DNA from: Clostridia bacterium
GTDB taxonomy: Bacteria; Bacillota; Clostridia; Oscillospirales; QAMX01
DNA length: 7,389 nucleotides
NCBI GenBank assembly: GCA_024404415.1
Contig: JAKSPX010000067.1
Location: 1-7,389, forward strand
Reading direction: 5' to 3'
The notes beneath the pieces are model-generated. The model did no database searches. It was given only the letters and a program-made list of their open reading frames with translations, and was not told the DNA's origin. Of this stretch, positions 1 through 5,573 are shown piece by piece. The position numbers and the translations under genes are program-made. Position 1 is the stretch's first letter, and each line of letters opens with the position of its first letter.

Positions 1-116
1 TGGCGCGTCTTCTTTCGTCTCGTCTTCTCTTCTTTCCGCTTCTCTTATCTCCTCTTCTTTTTTCTTTTCTTCTCTTATCTCTTCTTCTCTTGTTTCGTCT
101 TCTGTTGAGGCGTTGC
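1..116. repeat. Pyrimidine-rich low-complexity tract (CTTCT/TCTTT repeats)
   Basis: The plus strand is almost purely C and T, built from imperfect repeats of TCTTCT, TCTTATCTC and CGTCTTCT. It is translated on the minus strand as the charged tail of the replisome organizer (EEEIREE- and REDETKED-like repeats). Repeats of this kind can change length by slippage. Confidence 0.7.
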
Positions 117-525
117 CTTGAGAAGGTACGGGCGTTTCTTCACGCGCTTCCTGATGCGCCTTGCGGACGGCCTTGAGTTTTTCGGTGCTCTGCGTCTCGG
201 CCCAGCCGGGAATGGCGTAGGCGCCGGTCTCCCCGTCGATGGTGAGCATACCGATCCTCAAAAGCCAGTCCAGCCCGTAGCGGATGTTCTCGATGCGGCG
301 CGAAAAGGCGTCGGCGAGGTCCTGCTCGCTCATAGCTGTGCCGTTGCGCAAAAGGAGGCCGTTTTCATTCAAACTGCCCGCCAAAGCGAACAATTCCACC
401 CACAAACAGAGGAGAAGATCGCGCGTGGATTTGCCGTTGCGGCGCGCATGGCGCATACTCATGACCTCGGAGGAATAGATCAGCTCCACCGGAAATTTGA
501 GCCATTTGACGTTGCTGAATTGCAT
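1..525 (-). CDS. Phage-type replisome organizer N-terminal domain protein (partial, C-terminus beyond left edge)
   Basis: Reading leftwards from the ATG at 525-523 there is an uninterrupted frame of 175 codons that runs off the window. The start is supported by an AAGGGAG Shine-Dalgarno eight bases upstream and by a good promoter at 569-597. The first ~120 residues fit the phage replisome organizer N-terminal family (winged-helix, DnaD-like): NVKWLKF at residues 4-10, LLLCLWVELFALAGSLNENG at about 37-56, a helix-turn-helix-like stretch with MSEQDLADAFSRRIENIRYGLDWL, then GMLTID and the strand AIPGWAETQSTEKL. In phages and integrative elements such proteins bind the element's origin and recruit the helicase loader. 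After about residue 125 the chain becomes a low-complexity Glu/Arg/Lys tail, as is common in the linker of this family. The domain beyond it is not seen. A generic DnaD-like regulator is the alternative. Confidence 0.75.
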   Translation of the reverse strand, partial: MQFSNVKWLKFPVELIYSSEVMSMRHARRNGKSTRDLLLCLWVELFALAGSLNENGLLLRNGTAMSEQDLADAFSRRIENIRYGLDWLLRIGMLTIDGETGAYAIPGWAETQSTEKLKAVRKAHQEAREETPVPSQGNASTEDETREEEIREEKKKEEEIREAERREDETKEDAP

Positions 526-568
526 ACCGTTCTCCCTTCAAAATAGCGAACAAATGTTTATTGCCTAT

Positions 569-597
569 ATTGTAGCAGGTCGGGTGTGTGATTTCAA
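569..597 (-). promoter_or_regulatory. Promoter of the replisome organizer gene
   Basis: On the minus strand a TTGAAA -35 box (597-592) is followed by a 17-base spacer and TACAAT (574-569), preceded by TGC as an extended -10. Both boxes match the sigma-A consensus at five of six positions. The predicted transcript starts near 562 and carries a leader of about 37 bases before the ATG at 525. Confidence 0.7.
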
Positions 598-604
598 GGC
601 CATA

Positions 605-623
605 ATCACACGATTCGTGTGAT
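605..623. promoter_or_regulatory. 19-base palindrome, probable operator
   Basis: ATCACACGA and TCGTGTGAT are perfect 9-base arms around a single T. The site ends eight bases upstream of the -35 box of the replisome organizer promoter. A partial third arm, ATCACACAC on the minus strand (592-584), starts on the last base of that -35 box and runs into the spacer. The arms are too close to form a hairpin with a proper loop and there is no U-tract, so a binding site for a dimeric regulator fits better than a terminator. The regulator is not in the window. Confidence 0.5.
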
Positions 624-720
624 CGGAGAGAAAGAAGGGAGAAAGATGAGCGAAGAGAAAATAAAAACGAGAGAAAAAAGAGATCAAAACGAGAGCAGAA
701 AAGGAGCAGAAGAAAAAGCG

Positions 721-759
721 CAAAAAGAAAGACCGGCGCGGGAAGAACCCGTACCGGTC
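721..759 (-). terminator. Intrinsic terminator of the first lipoprotein gene
   Basis: On the minus strand, 23 bases after the TGA at 783, GACCGG..CGGG (759-748) pairs with CCCG..CCGGTC (742-731) around a five-base loop, with a two-base internal mismatch. A T-rich tail, TTTCTTTTTG, follows. It separates the lipoprotein array from the replisome organizer transcript. Confidence 0.75.
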
Positions 760-782
760 AGGAAAAAGCAAAAGGAAGAGCG

Positions 783-1337
783 TCAGCCGATCACGATCTT
801 GGTGAGGGACTGGCAGGTGACGAAATCGTCGCCCAGCTTGGTGGAGCCGTAAAGGCCGACGTTGGCGGGGCAGTTGGGCATCTCCTGGGTCTTGTTGCGG
901 ATCCAGACGATCTTAACGTCGTCGGAGTTGCAGACGTCCGATTCCCCGGTCTGTTCAACGTCGAAGCCCTGGCCGTCGGTGCCGTAGTAGGTGATGGTGG
1001 TGGCGTCGGGCTTACCCACGTCGGCGAGGAATTCGGCAACCGAGATACCCTCGACCATGAAGGTCTGGAAGTATTCCATGCAGCCGTTGCCGTCGGGCTC
1101 GTCAAGATAGAGGGTGCCGCTGTGGATCACCTTGGAGAGCTCATGGGTTCTGGCCTGATCGACGGGGGAGGTGTCGACGTCCGCGCCTTCAACGGCGAGG
1201 CTCGAGACGACGGGATTCGGGGCGAAGGAGTCGGCCTGTTCGGGAGCGACGGCGTCCGGGGTCTTGCTGACGCAGGAACCGAAGAGGGCGGTGAGCATGA
1301 GCGCGAGGAGAAGAACGGAAATGAGTGACTTTTTCAT
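783..1337 (-). CDS. Lipoprotein paralog 1 (most divergent member of the tandem array)
   Basis: A 184-residue predicted lipoprotein. MKKS is followed by a hydrophobic stretch (residues 5-19) and the lipobox LFGSC with lipidation at C22, so it should sit on the outer face of the membrane. An in-frame ATG at 1385 has a GGAGGGG upstream, but it lies at the predicted transcription start (promoter 1395-1423) and would put residues before the signal peptide; ATG 1337 with AGAGGA eight bases upstream is preferred. It shares with the other three copies SKTPD after the lipid Cys, THELSK (H65), EGISVAEFLADVG, WIRNKT, and a C-terminal TCQSLTKI with C175. The pattern of a G-V-x-L-x-x-L-L-A-x-x-G segment, a D..LLAW-like segment and a final strand resembles small lipoproteins with a sulfite-oxidase-like molybdopterin fold, but I see no cofactor-binding set. 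It has more cysteines than its paralogs. Function unknown. Confidence 0.85.
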   Translation of the reverse strand: MKKSLISVLLLALMLTALFGSCVSKTPDAVAPEQADSFAPNPVVSSLAVEGADVDTSPVDQARTHELSKVIHSGTLYLDEPDGNGCMEYFQTFMVEGISVAEFLADVGKPDATTITYYGTDGQGFDVEQTGESDVCNSDDVKIVWIRNKTQEMPNCPANVGLYGSTKLGDDFVTCQSLTKIVIG

Positions 1338-1394
1338 CTGTGTATCCTCTTTTCGAGTAGTGATGGGATCTATACGATCCATCCATTCCCCTCC

Positions 1395-1423
1395 ATTATA
1401 TGGCTCGCAGGGATAGAAAACAA
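1395..1423 (-). promoter_or_regulatory. Promoter of lipoprotein paralog 1
   Basis: On the minus strand a perfect TATAAT -10 (1400-1395) lies 17 bases after TTGTTT (1423-1418). The predicted start is near 1388, giving a leader of about 50 bases before the ATG at 1337. Confidence 0.6.
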
Positions 1424-1510
1424 GGCGAAAAAATAGAAGAAATAATGTGTCGGAATTTTGAACGCTATATTGGTAATTGTGCATCATGCACAATATGGGA
1501 TGTGATTATC

Positions 1511-1537
1511 AAAAAGCCCGCGGCCGGTGCCGCGGGC
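1511..1537 (-). terminator. Intrinsic terminator of lipoprotein paralog 2
   Basis: Perfect 9-base arms GCCCGCGGC and GCCGCGGGC around a four-base loop, followed on the minus strand by TTTTTGATAATC. It begins 20 bases after the TAA of the gene at 1557. Confidence 0.9.
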
Positions 1538-1556
1538 ATAGATCAAAAGATCAGAG

Positions 1557-2099
1557 TTACGGATGGATGGTGATGTCCTTGATGGAGTGGCAGAAATCGT
1601 GCACGCCGGCGTCCTTGGAACCGAAGGCGACGTAGGACGGAGCGGAGTCTTCAACGACCATGGTCATGTTCTGGATCCAGCCGACGAGGGTGTTTTCGCT
1701 CCAGACGATGTCTTCGTCGTATTCGAAGACGTTGGGCATGTTGTTGTGGGTGACGGTGATGCCGGAGCATTCGGTGACGCCGATGTCGGCAAGAACGTCG
1801 GAGAAGCGGACACCCTGGAGGATCAGCGTGGTGACCTGGGGAGAACCCTGAGCATCCTTGTTCTCAAACTGGTAGGCGGAGATGTAGGTCTTGGCAAGAT
1901 CGTGGGCCTTGGCCTGATCCATGGTGTAGGTGACGGTTTCGCCGGTGGCTTCGATGATGATCGGAATGGACCAGGTGATAGCATCAAGGGTCTTGTTTGC
2001 CGCTTCGGAAGCGACGACGTCGGGGGTCTTGGAGGTGCAGGCGCCGAAGAGGGCGGTCAGCATCGCAACGACGCAGAGAATAGCGAGAATCTTTTTCAT
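1557..2099 (-). CDS. Lipoprotein paralog 2 (sulfite-oxidase-fold-like module, tentative)
   Basis: A 180-residue predicted lipoprotein: MKKILAILCVVAMLTALFGA is the signal peptide, with lipidation at C21 (lipobox LFGAC). The ATG at 2099 has GGGAG nine bases upstream; a start further upstream would precede the signal peptide. The mature part has SKTPD (23-27), a strand WSIPIIIE (43-50), YTMDQAKAHDLAK (58-70, H66), LQGVRFSDVLADIG (94-107), SENTLVGWIQN, YVAFGSK and DFCHSIKDI (C170). The order strand, G-V-x-F-x-D-V-L-A-D-I-G, D..LVGW, FGS, S-I-x-x-I matches small Firmicutes lipoproteins annotated as molybdopterin-dependent-oxidoreductase-like, but cofactor residues are not evident, so catalysis is not claimed. 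It has its own promoter and terminator. It is nearly identical to the next copy; 306 bases of the coding region are the same base for base. Confidence 0.88.
   Translation of the reverse strand: MKKILAILCVVAMLTALFGACTSKTPDVVASEAANKTLDAITWSIPIIIEATGETVTYTMDQAKAHDLAKTYISAYQFENKDAQGSPQVTTLILQGVRFSDVLADIGVTECSGITVTHNNMPNVFEYDEDIVWSENTLVGWIQNMTMVVEDSAPSYVAFGSKDAGVHDFCHSIKDITIHP
1669..1974. repeat. 306-base exact repeat, copy in paralog 2
   Basis: By eye this stretch is identical to 2368-2673, at a constant offset of 699 bases. Differences appear immediately outside both ends (G1668 against A2367, G1975 against T2674). The two whole genes align without any gap. Confidence 0.9.
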
Positions 2100-2131
2100 A
2101 GCTTTGGTCTCCCTTTCTAAATTGTACCCTA

Positions 2132-2160
2132 AAAATAACACAAATTTTGGGCATAGTCAA
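2132..2160 (-). promoter_or_regulatory. Promoter of lipoprotein paralog 2
   Basis: On the minus strand TTGACT (2160-2155), a 17-base spacer and TATTTT (2137-2132). The -35 is good and the -10 fair. A TACAAT further downstream lacks a matching -35. Leader of about 26 bases. Confidence 0.45.
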
Positions 2161-2199
2161 CAGAAAGAAAGTATGAAGAAACTGTAAAAAAATTGTTCA

Positions 2200-2233
2200 A
2201 TATAACAAAGACCCCGCGGACGATGCCGCGGGG
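2200..2233 (-). terminator. Intrinsic terminator of lipoprotein paralog 3
   Basis: CCCCGCGG (2212-2219) and CCGCGGGG (2226-2233) form an 8-base GC stem around a six-base loop. On the minus strand TCTTTGTTATATT follows. The stem core is close to that of the terminator at 1511-1537, so it was probably duplicated together with the gene. Confidence 0.78.
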
Positions 2234-2255
2234 CGGAAAATGAAGGAGGATAAGC

Positions 2256-2798
2256 TTACTGGTGGATGGTGATGTCCTTGATGGAGTGGCAGAAATCGTG
2301 CACGCCGCCTTCCTTGGAACCGAAAGCAACGTAGGACGGAGCGGAGTCTTCAACGACCATGGTCATATTCTGGATCCAGCCGACGAGGGTGTTTTCGCTC
2401 CAGACGATGTCTTCGTCGTATTCGAAGACGTTGGGCATGTTGTTGTGGGTGACGGTGATGCCGGAGCATTCGGTGACGCCGATGTCGGCAAGAACGTCGG
2501 AGAAGCGGACACCCTGGAGGATCAGCGTGGTGACCTGGGGAGAACCCTGAGCATCCTTGTTCTCAAACTGGTAGGCGGAGATGTAGGTCTTGGCAAGATC
2601 GTGGGCCTTGGCCTGATCCATGGTGTAGGTGACGGTTTCGCCGGTGGCTTCGATGATGATCGGAATGGACCAGTTGACGTCGTCAAGGGTCTTGTTCTTG
2701 GCTTCGGATTCGACAACGTCGGGGGTCTTGGAGGTGCAGGCGCCGAAGAGGGCAGTCAGCATCGCGATGACGCAGAGAATGGAGATGATTTTTTTCAT
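2256..2798 (-). CDS. Lipoprotein paralog 3 (near-identical to paralog 2)
   Basis: A 180-residue predicted lipoprotein with lipidation at C21 (LFGAC). It is the same length as paralog 2, with no insertion or deletion. Protein differences are confined to the signal peptide (IISILCVIAM against ILAILCVVAM), residues ~30-42 (VVESEAKNKTLDDVNW against VVASEAANKTLDAITW), a KEGG/KDAG change near the C-terminus and the last residue. H66 and C170 are kept. The ATG at 2798 has only a weak GAGG eight bases upstream, but the promoter upstream is strong. Same fold inference and same uncertainty as for paralog 2. The stop at 2256 is 22 bases before its terminator. Confidence 0.88.
   Translation of the reverse strand: MKKIISILCVIAMLTALFGACTSKTPDVVESEAKNKTLDDVNWSIPIIIEATGETVTYTMDQAKAHDLAKTYISAYQFENKDAQGSPQVTTLILQGVRFSDVLADIGVTECSGITVTHNNMPNVFEYDEDIVWSENTLVGWIQNMTMVVEDSAPSYVAFGSKEGGVHDFCHSIKDITIHQ
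2368..2673. repeat. 306-base exact repeat, copy in paralog 3
   Basis: Partner of 1669-1974, in the same orientation and with the same reading phase. It covers most of the mature domain but not the signal peptide or the extreme C-terminus. Confidence 0.9.
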
Positions 2799-2828
2799 GT
2801 CAATACCTCGCTTCTAAGTGATGGAGAA

Positions 2829-2857
2829 ATATTAACATATAAAACGCAAATTGTCAA
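2829..2857 (-). promoter_or_regulatory. Promoter of lipoprotein paralog 3
   Basis: On the minus strand a consensus TTGACA (2857-2852), a 17-base spacer and TAATAT (2834-2829), preceded by TGT as an extended -10. The surrounding sequence is strongly AT-rich. Leader of about 25 bases. This is the best -35 in the array. Confidence 0.7.
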
Positions 2858-2886
2858 TATATATTGTGCAAAAATATCGTATACGT

Positions 2887-3429
2887 TTACGGATGCACGA
2901 CGATTTTGGCGATGGAGTGGCAGACGTCGTTCACGCCGCCGTCCTTGGAGGCGAAGGCCACGTAGGAGGTGGAGTTCTTGATGATCTCGGTCTTGTTCTG
3001 GATCCAGGCTAAAATCGAATTGTCGCTGTGGATCATGTCGTAGTCGAATTCGAAGGGCTCTTTATAGTAGCTGGTGTTGGTGTGGTAGATGGAGACTGCC
3101 TGTGCCTCCGGGTAACCGATGTCGGCTAAGAATTCACGGAAGAGCACACCTTCAAAAATGGCGGTGGTGACCTGCGGGGTGGGATTGTCGGCAGTAGCCA
3201 TGTACCGGAAGGAAGCGTAGGTCTTGGCGAGATCGTGCGCTTTGGCCTGCTCGATGGTGTAGGTGGTGGCGTCCGCGCCGTCGATTTCGACGGGAATGGA
3301 CCAGGTAACGCTCTCAACGGTGACGTTGGCGGCTTCCGACGCGACGACATCGGGCGTTTTGGATGTGCAGCCGGAAAACACGGCGAGAGAAAGGGCGATG
3401 AGCAGGAGAACAGCGATCGTTTTTTTCAT
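2887..3429 (-). CDS. Lipoprotein paralog 4 (intermediate divergence)
   Basis: A 180-residue predicted lipoprotein with signal peptide MKKTIAVLLLIALSLAVFSG and lipidation at C21 (FSGC). The start at 3429 is well supported by AAGGAGG six bases upstream. The first mature residues (SKTPDVVASEAAN) are identical to paralog 2, and YTIEQAKAHDLAKTY (H65), PQVTT, FLADIG, AWIQNKT, SYVAFASKDGGV and DVCHSI (C170) are conserved. The segment between ADIG and the W has diverged and carries extra aromatic residues (SIYHTNTSYYKEPFEFDYD). No clear intrinsic terminator is visible between its stop at 2887 and the next gene, so transcription may continue into paralog 3. It is the first gene of the array in the direction of transcription and diverges from the M32 peptidase gene. 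Function unknown. Confidence 0.88.
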   Translation of the reverse strand: MKKTIAVLLLIALSLAVFSGCTSKTPDVVASEAANVTVESVTWSIPVEIDGADATTYTIEQAKAHDLAKTYASFRYMATADNPTPQVTTAIFEGVLFREFLADIGYPEAQAVSIYHTNTSYYKEPFEFDYDMIHSDNSILAWIQNKTEIIKNSTSYVAFASKDGGVNDVCHSIAKIVVHP

Positions 3430-3729
3430 GAGGCACCTCCTTGGGTCCGGTGAGAGGGATGGATGTCTTACACCTATACCTTATCATGAAAAAGGGTTAA
3501 AAGTAAAGAGAAAAATTTGAAAAAGTATAGGTAATATAACCAAAGTTTCCCCTTGAAATTTGTTGAAAAGATAAAAACGCCGCGCAAAATTGCGCAGGGA
3601 ATTTATCCCTCCACATCGGGAGACATGAAAACGCACAAAATGAGGCCGATGAGAAGAAAGGATTTGAAAAGACGGGGAAACTATGGTAAAATAGACCCAC
3701 AGTATAATATAGGTTAGGAGCAGAGCATC
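3430..3729. other. Divergent intergenic region between paralog 4 and the M32 peptidase
   Basis: AT-rich, and I see no gene here. It holds the M32 promoter (3664-3692). For paralog 4 only a weak minus-strand candidate is seen (TTAACC, 16 bases, TATAGG, around 3468-3495). GCGCAA and TTGCGC (3582-3587, 3590-3595) form a small palindrome followed on the minus strand by GGCGTTTTTATC, terminator-like but with a two-base loop. CCTATACC near 3473 and GTATAGG near 3525 form an imperfect inverted pair about 45 bases apart. Confidence 0.55.
3664..3692 (+). promoter_or_regulatory. Promoter of the M32 peptidase unit
   Basis: TTGAAA (3664-3669), a 17-base spacer and TAAAAT (3687-3692) with an extended -10 TGG. 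The predicted start is near 3699, leaving a leader of about 31 bases. A perfect TATAAT at 3703-3708 is an alternative -10 but has no recognisable -35 at the right distance. Confidence 0.65.
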
Positions 3730-5235
3730 ATGACCATTGAAGAAGCCAAAACAAAGCTTGCAGAGATCGAAAAAAAGGAGATCGCCTACGACCACGCCGC
3801 GGGCATCCTCTATTACGACGGCGTCACCGGCGCGCCTGCCGGAACGGCTGAAAACCGCGGCGAGACCCTCGCCATTTTAAGCGAGGCGCAGTATGCCCTC
3901 TCCACCGGCGACGAGCTCACCGAAGCGGTGGAATTCCTCTTTGCGCATAAGGACGAGCTGGATCCCGTCACCCGCCGCATCGCCGAGAGAAAGCACAAGG
4001 ACATTGCCGACCTCAAAAAGATCCCGGTGGAGGAATACGTCGCCTACACCCGCCTTCTCAACGAGTCCGAAAGCGTCTGGCACAAGGCCAAGGAGGAAAA
4101 CGACTACGCTTCCTTCGCACCGTATATTGATAAGATCGTCGAAACCCAGAAGCGCATCGCCTCCCTCGTCGCGCCGGAGAAGGATCCCTACGATTATCAG
4201 CTCGATTCCTTTGAGGAAGGGCTGACAAAAGAAAAGTGCGAAGTCTTCTTCGCCGCGCTCTCCAAGGAGATCGTCCCGCTGGTGAAAAAGGTCACTTCCT
4301 CCAAGCAGGTGGACGATTCCCTCAATCAGAAGCTTTACCCCGTCGCCATTCAGGAAAAGCTCTCGGACGAGCTGATGGCCTTCATGAAGATCGACCGCGA
4401 CCACTGCATGATCGGCACCACCGAGCACCCCTTTACCACCGGCTTCACCAAATACGACGTGCGCATCACCACCCATTACCACGAGGATAATTTCCTCTCC
4501 TCGCTCTTCAGCGTCGTCCACGAGGGCGGCCACGCGCTTTATGAACTCGGCGTCAGCGACAATCTGACCTACACCCGCCCCGGCGGCGGCGTCTCCATGG
4601 GCGTGCACGAAAGCCAGTCCCGCTTCTATGAAAACATCATCGGCCGCAGCAAGGCCTTCACCTCCCTCGTCTTCCCGACGCTCCAAAAGCTCTTCCCCGA
4701 GCAGACCGAGGGCAAGACGGCCGAGGATATGTGGCTGGCGGCCAACAAGTCCGAGCCCTCGCTCATCCGCACCGAGGCCGACGAGCTGACCTACGCCCTC
4801 CACATCATGGTGCGCTACGAGATCGAAAAGAAGCTCTTCTCAGGCGAGGTCACCTCCAAGGATCTCCCGGAGCTCTGGGCGAAATTATATAAGGAATACC
4901 TCGGCATCGACGTGCCGGATGATAAGCAGGGCGTCCTGCAGGATTCCCACTGGTCGGGCGGCCTCTTCGGTTACTTCCCGTCCTACGCCCTCGGCTCGGC
5001 CTACGGCGCACAGCTCCTTGACAAAATGGAGGAGGAATTCGACGTCTTCGGCGCGGTGGAGAATAACGAGACGGAAAAGGTCAACTCCTGGCTCCGCGAG
5101 CACATCTGGCAGTACGGCTGCCTTTATAAGCCGACCGAGCTGATGGAAAAGGTGTTCGGAAAACCCTTCGACCCGACTTATTTCACCGATTACCTCAAGA
5201 AAAAGTACGCCGCCATCTACGGCTTCGAGGCGTAA
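3730..5235 (+). CDS. M32 family metallocarboxypeptidase (Taq/Pfu carboxypeptidase type)
   Basis: A 501-residue protein, the usual length for peptidase family M32 (COG2317), which removes C-terminal amino acids from peptides using one divalent metal, normally zinc. The protein has no signal peptide, so it should be cytosolic and act in peptide turnover. Visible motifs in order: ILYYDGVTGAP (N-terminal signature, about 26-36), TEHPFTTGFTKYDVRITT, the metal site HEGGH (H264, E265, H268), HESQSRFYEN with the third ligand E294, exactly 30 residues after the first His as expected, IRTEADELTYALH (R347 to H358) and GVLQDSHWSGGLFGYFPSYALG (QDSHW at 404-408). All key catalytic motifs are intact. The ATG at 3730 has GGAG nine bases upstream and a promoter at 3664-3692. 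The stop codon abuts the start of the small membrane protein gene. Confidence 0.96.
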   Translation: MTIEEAKTKLAEIEKKEIAYDHAAGILYYDGVTGAPAGTAENRGETLAILSEAQYALSTGDELTEAVEFLFAHKDELDPVTRRIAERKHKDIADLKKIPVEEYVAYTRLLNESESVWHKAKEENDYASFAPYIDKIVETQKRIASLVAPEKDPYDYQLDSFEEGLTKEKCEVFFAALSKEIVPLVKKVTSSKQVDDSLNQKLYPVAIQEKLSDELMAFMKIDRDHCMIGTTEHPFTTGFTKYDVRITTHYHEDNFLSSLFSVVHEGGHALYELGVSDNLTYTRPGGGVSMGVHESQSRFYENIIGRSKAFTSLVFPTLQKLFPEQTEGKTAEDMWLAANKSEPSLIRTEADELTYALHIMVRYEIEKKLFSGEVTSKDLPELWAKLYKEYLGIDVPDDKQGVLQDSHWSGGLFGYFPSYALGSAYGAQLLDKMEEEFDVFGAVENNETEKVNSWLREHIWQYGCLYKPTELMEKVFGKPFDPTYFTDYLKKKYAAIYGFEA

Positions 5236-5409
5236 ATGGTCTGGCTCGCGCTTTTGCTTTTCCTCGCGGCGCTGGTCCTCGCGGTAGTCATGATGACGCG
5301 CTGGTTTAAGGAAAAGAAGAATTCCCGTATCCTCGTCGGCGTCGCCTCGGCCGTCGCCGCCTTCTTCCTCGGCCTCTGGGCCGCAGTGGAAGTGTTTCTG
5401 ATGTATTGA
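5236..5409 (+). CDS. Small two-helix membrane protein coupled to the peptidase (57 aa)
   Basis: The ATG directly follows the peptidase TAA (TAAATG), with GAGG five bases upstream inside the peptidase's last codons. This arrangement is typical of translational coupling by ribosome reinitiation. The 57-residue product starts MVWLALLLFLAALVLAVVMM (helix 1, about 3-20), has a basic turn TRWFKEKKNSR (21-31) and a second helix ILVGVASAVAAFFLGLWAAV (32-51), ending EVFLMY. The basic loop predicts a hairpin with both ends outside. C-ending codon use matches the peptidase gene, which favours a real gene over chance. I do not recognise a family. It ends at 5409, just before the palindromic repeat element. 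Confidence 0.72.
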   Translation: MVWLALLLFLAALVLAVVMMTRWFKEKKNSRILVGVASAVAAFFLGLWAAVEVFLMY

Positions 5410-5414
5410 AGAAA

Positions 5415-5573
5415 GCGATTACGCTTTTACGCTTCGCGCGCGGCGCGGGACGGGGAATCGCTTTCCATTTGTCATTCTGAGGCCGCAGGCCGAAGAATCT
5501 TTCCCTCGGGCTTGGGTAAAAGATTCTTCACTACGTTCAGAATGACAAGGACGGTGCGTAACCGCGTAATCGC
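5415..5573. repeat. MITE-like palindromic repeat element, copy A
   Basis: Nested inverted repeats. The outer arms are GCGATTACGC (5415-5424) and GCGTAATCGC (5564-5573). The middle arms are TTGTCATTCTGA (5469-5480) and TCAGAATGACAA (5537-5548), perfect over 12 bases. The inner arms are GAAGAATCTTT (5492-5502) and AAAGATTCTTC (5519-5529). The core (TCATTCTGAG...GAAGAATCT...TTCAGAATGAC) belongs to a type of intergenic palindrome I know from many bacterial genomes. It has no coding capacity of its own and would fold into a long hairpin in mRNA between the small membrane protein and the epimerase-like gene. Confidence 0.85.

Noticed and set aside
605..623. Palindrome considered as an intrinsic terminator
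   Set aside because: One-base centre, no U-tract on either strand, and its position upstream of a promoter favour an operator.
605..623. CRP-type binding site (TGTGA/TCACA words)
   Set aside because: The half-sites face outward, opposite to the TGTGA-N6-TCACA arrangement, and the flanking pair has the wrong spacing.
619..852. Plus-strand frame with a Shine-Dalgarno-like AAGGGAG and ATG at 646, giving a highly charged 68-residue peptide
   Set aside because: It is the purine-rich complement of the terminator region and runs antisense into the end of lipoprotein paralog 1. The charge comes from base composition, and no fold or family is recognisable.
1385..1493. Longer N-terminus for lipoprotein paralog 1
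   Set aside because: It would lie at or upstream of the predicted transcription start and place residues before a normal lipoprotein signal peptide.
1563..2981. Long plus-strand open frames opposite the lipoprotein genes (for example 1563-2120 and 2262-2981)
   Set aside because: Gly/Asp/Val-rich shadow translations of the opposite strand. They repeat only because the real genes are duplicated, and the minus-strand genes have signal peptides, Shine-Dalgarno sites and terminators.
3484..3795. Minus-strand frame of 103 codons across the divergent intergenic region
   Set aside because: Phe-rich product of AT-rich DNA with no good ribosome binding site, crossing the promoter and start of the M32 gene.
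3877..4803. 308-codon minus-strand open frame within the M32 peptidase gene
   Set aside because: Opposite-strand shadow in GC-rich coding sequence. The plus strand carries all M32 motifs in order.
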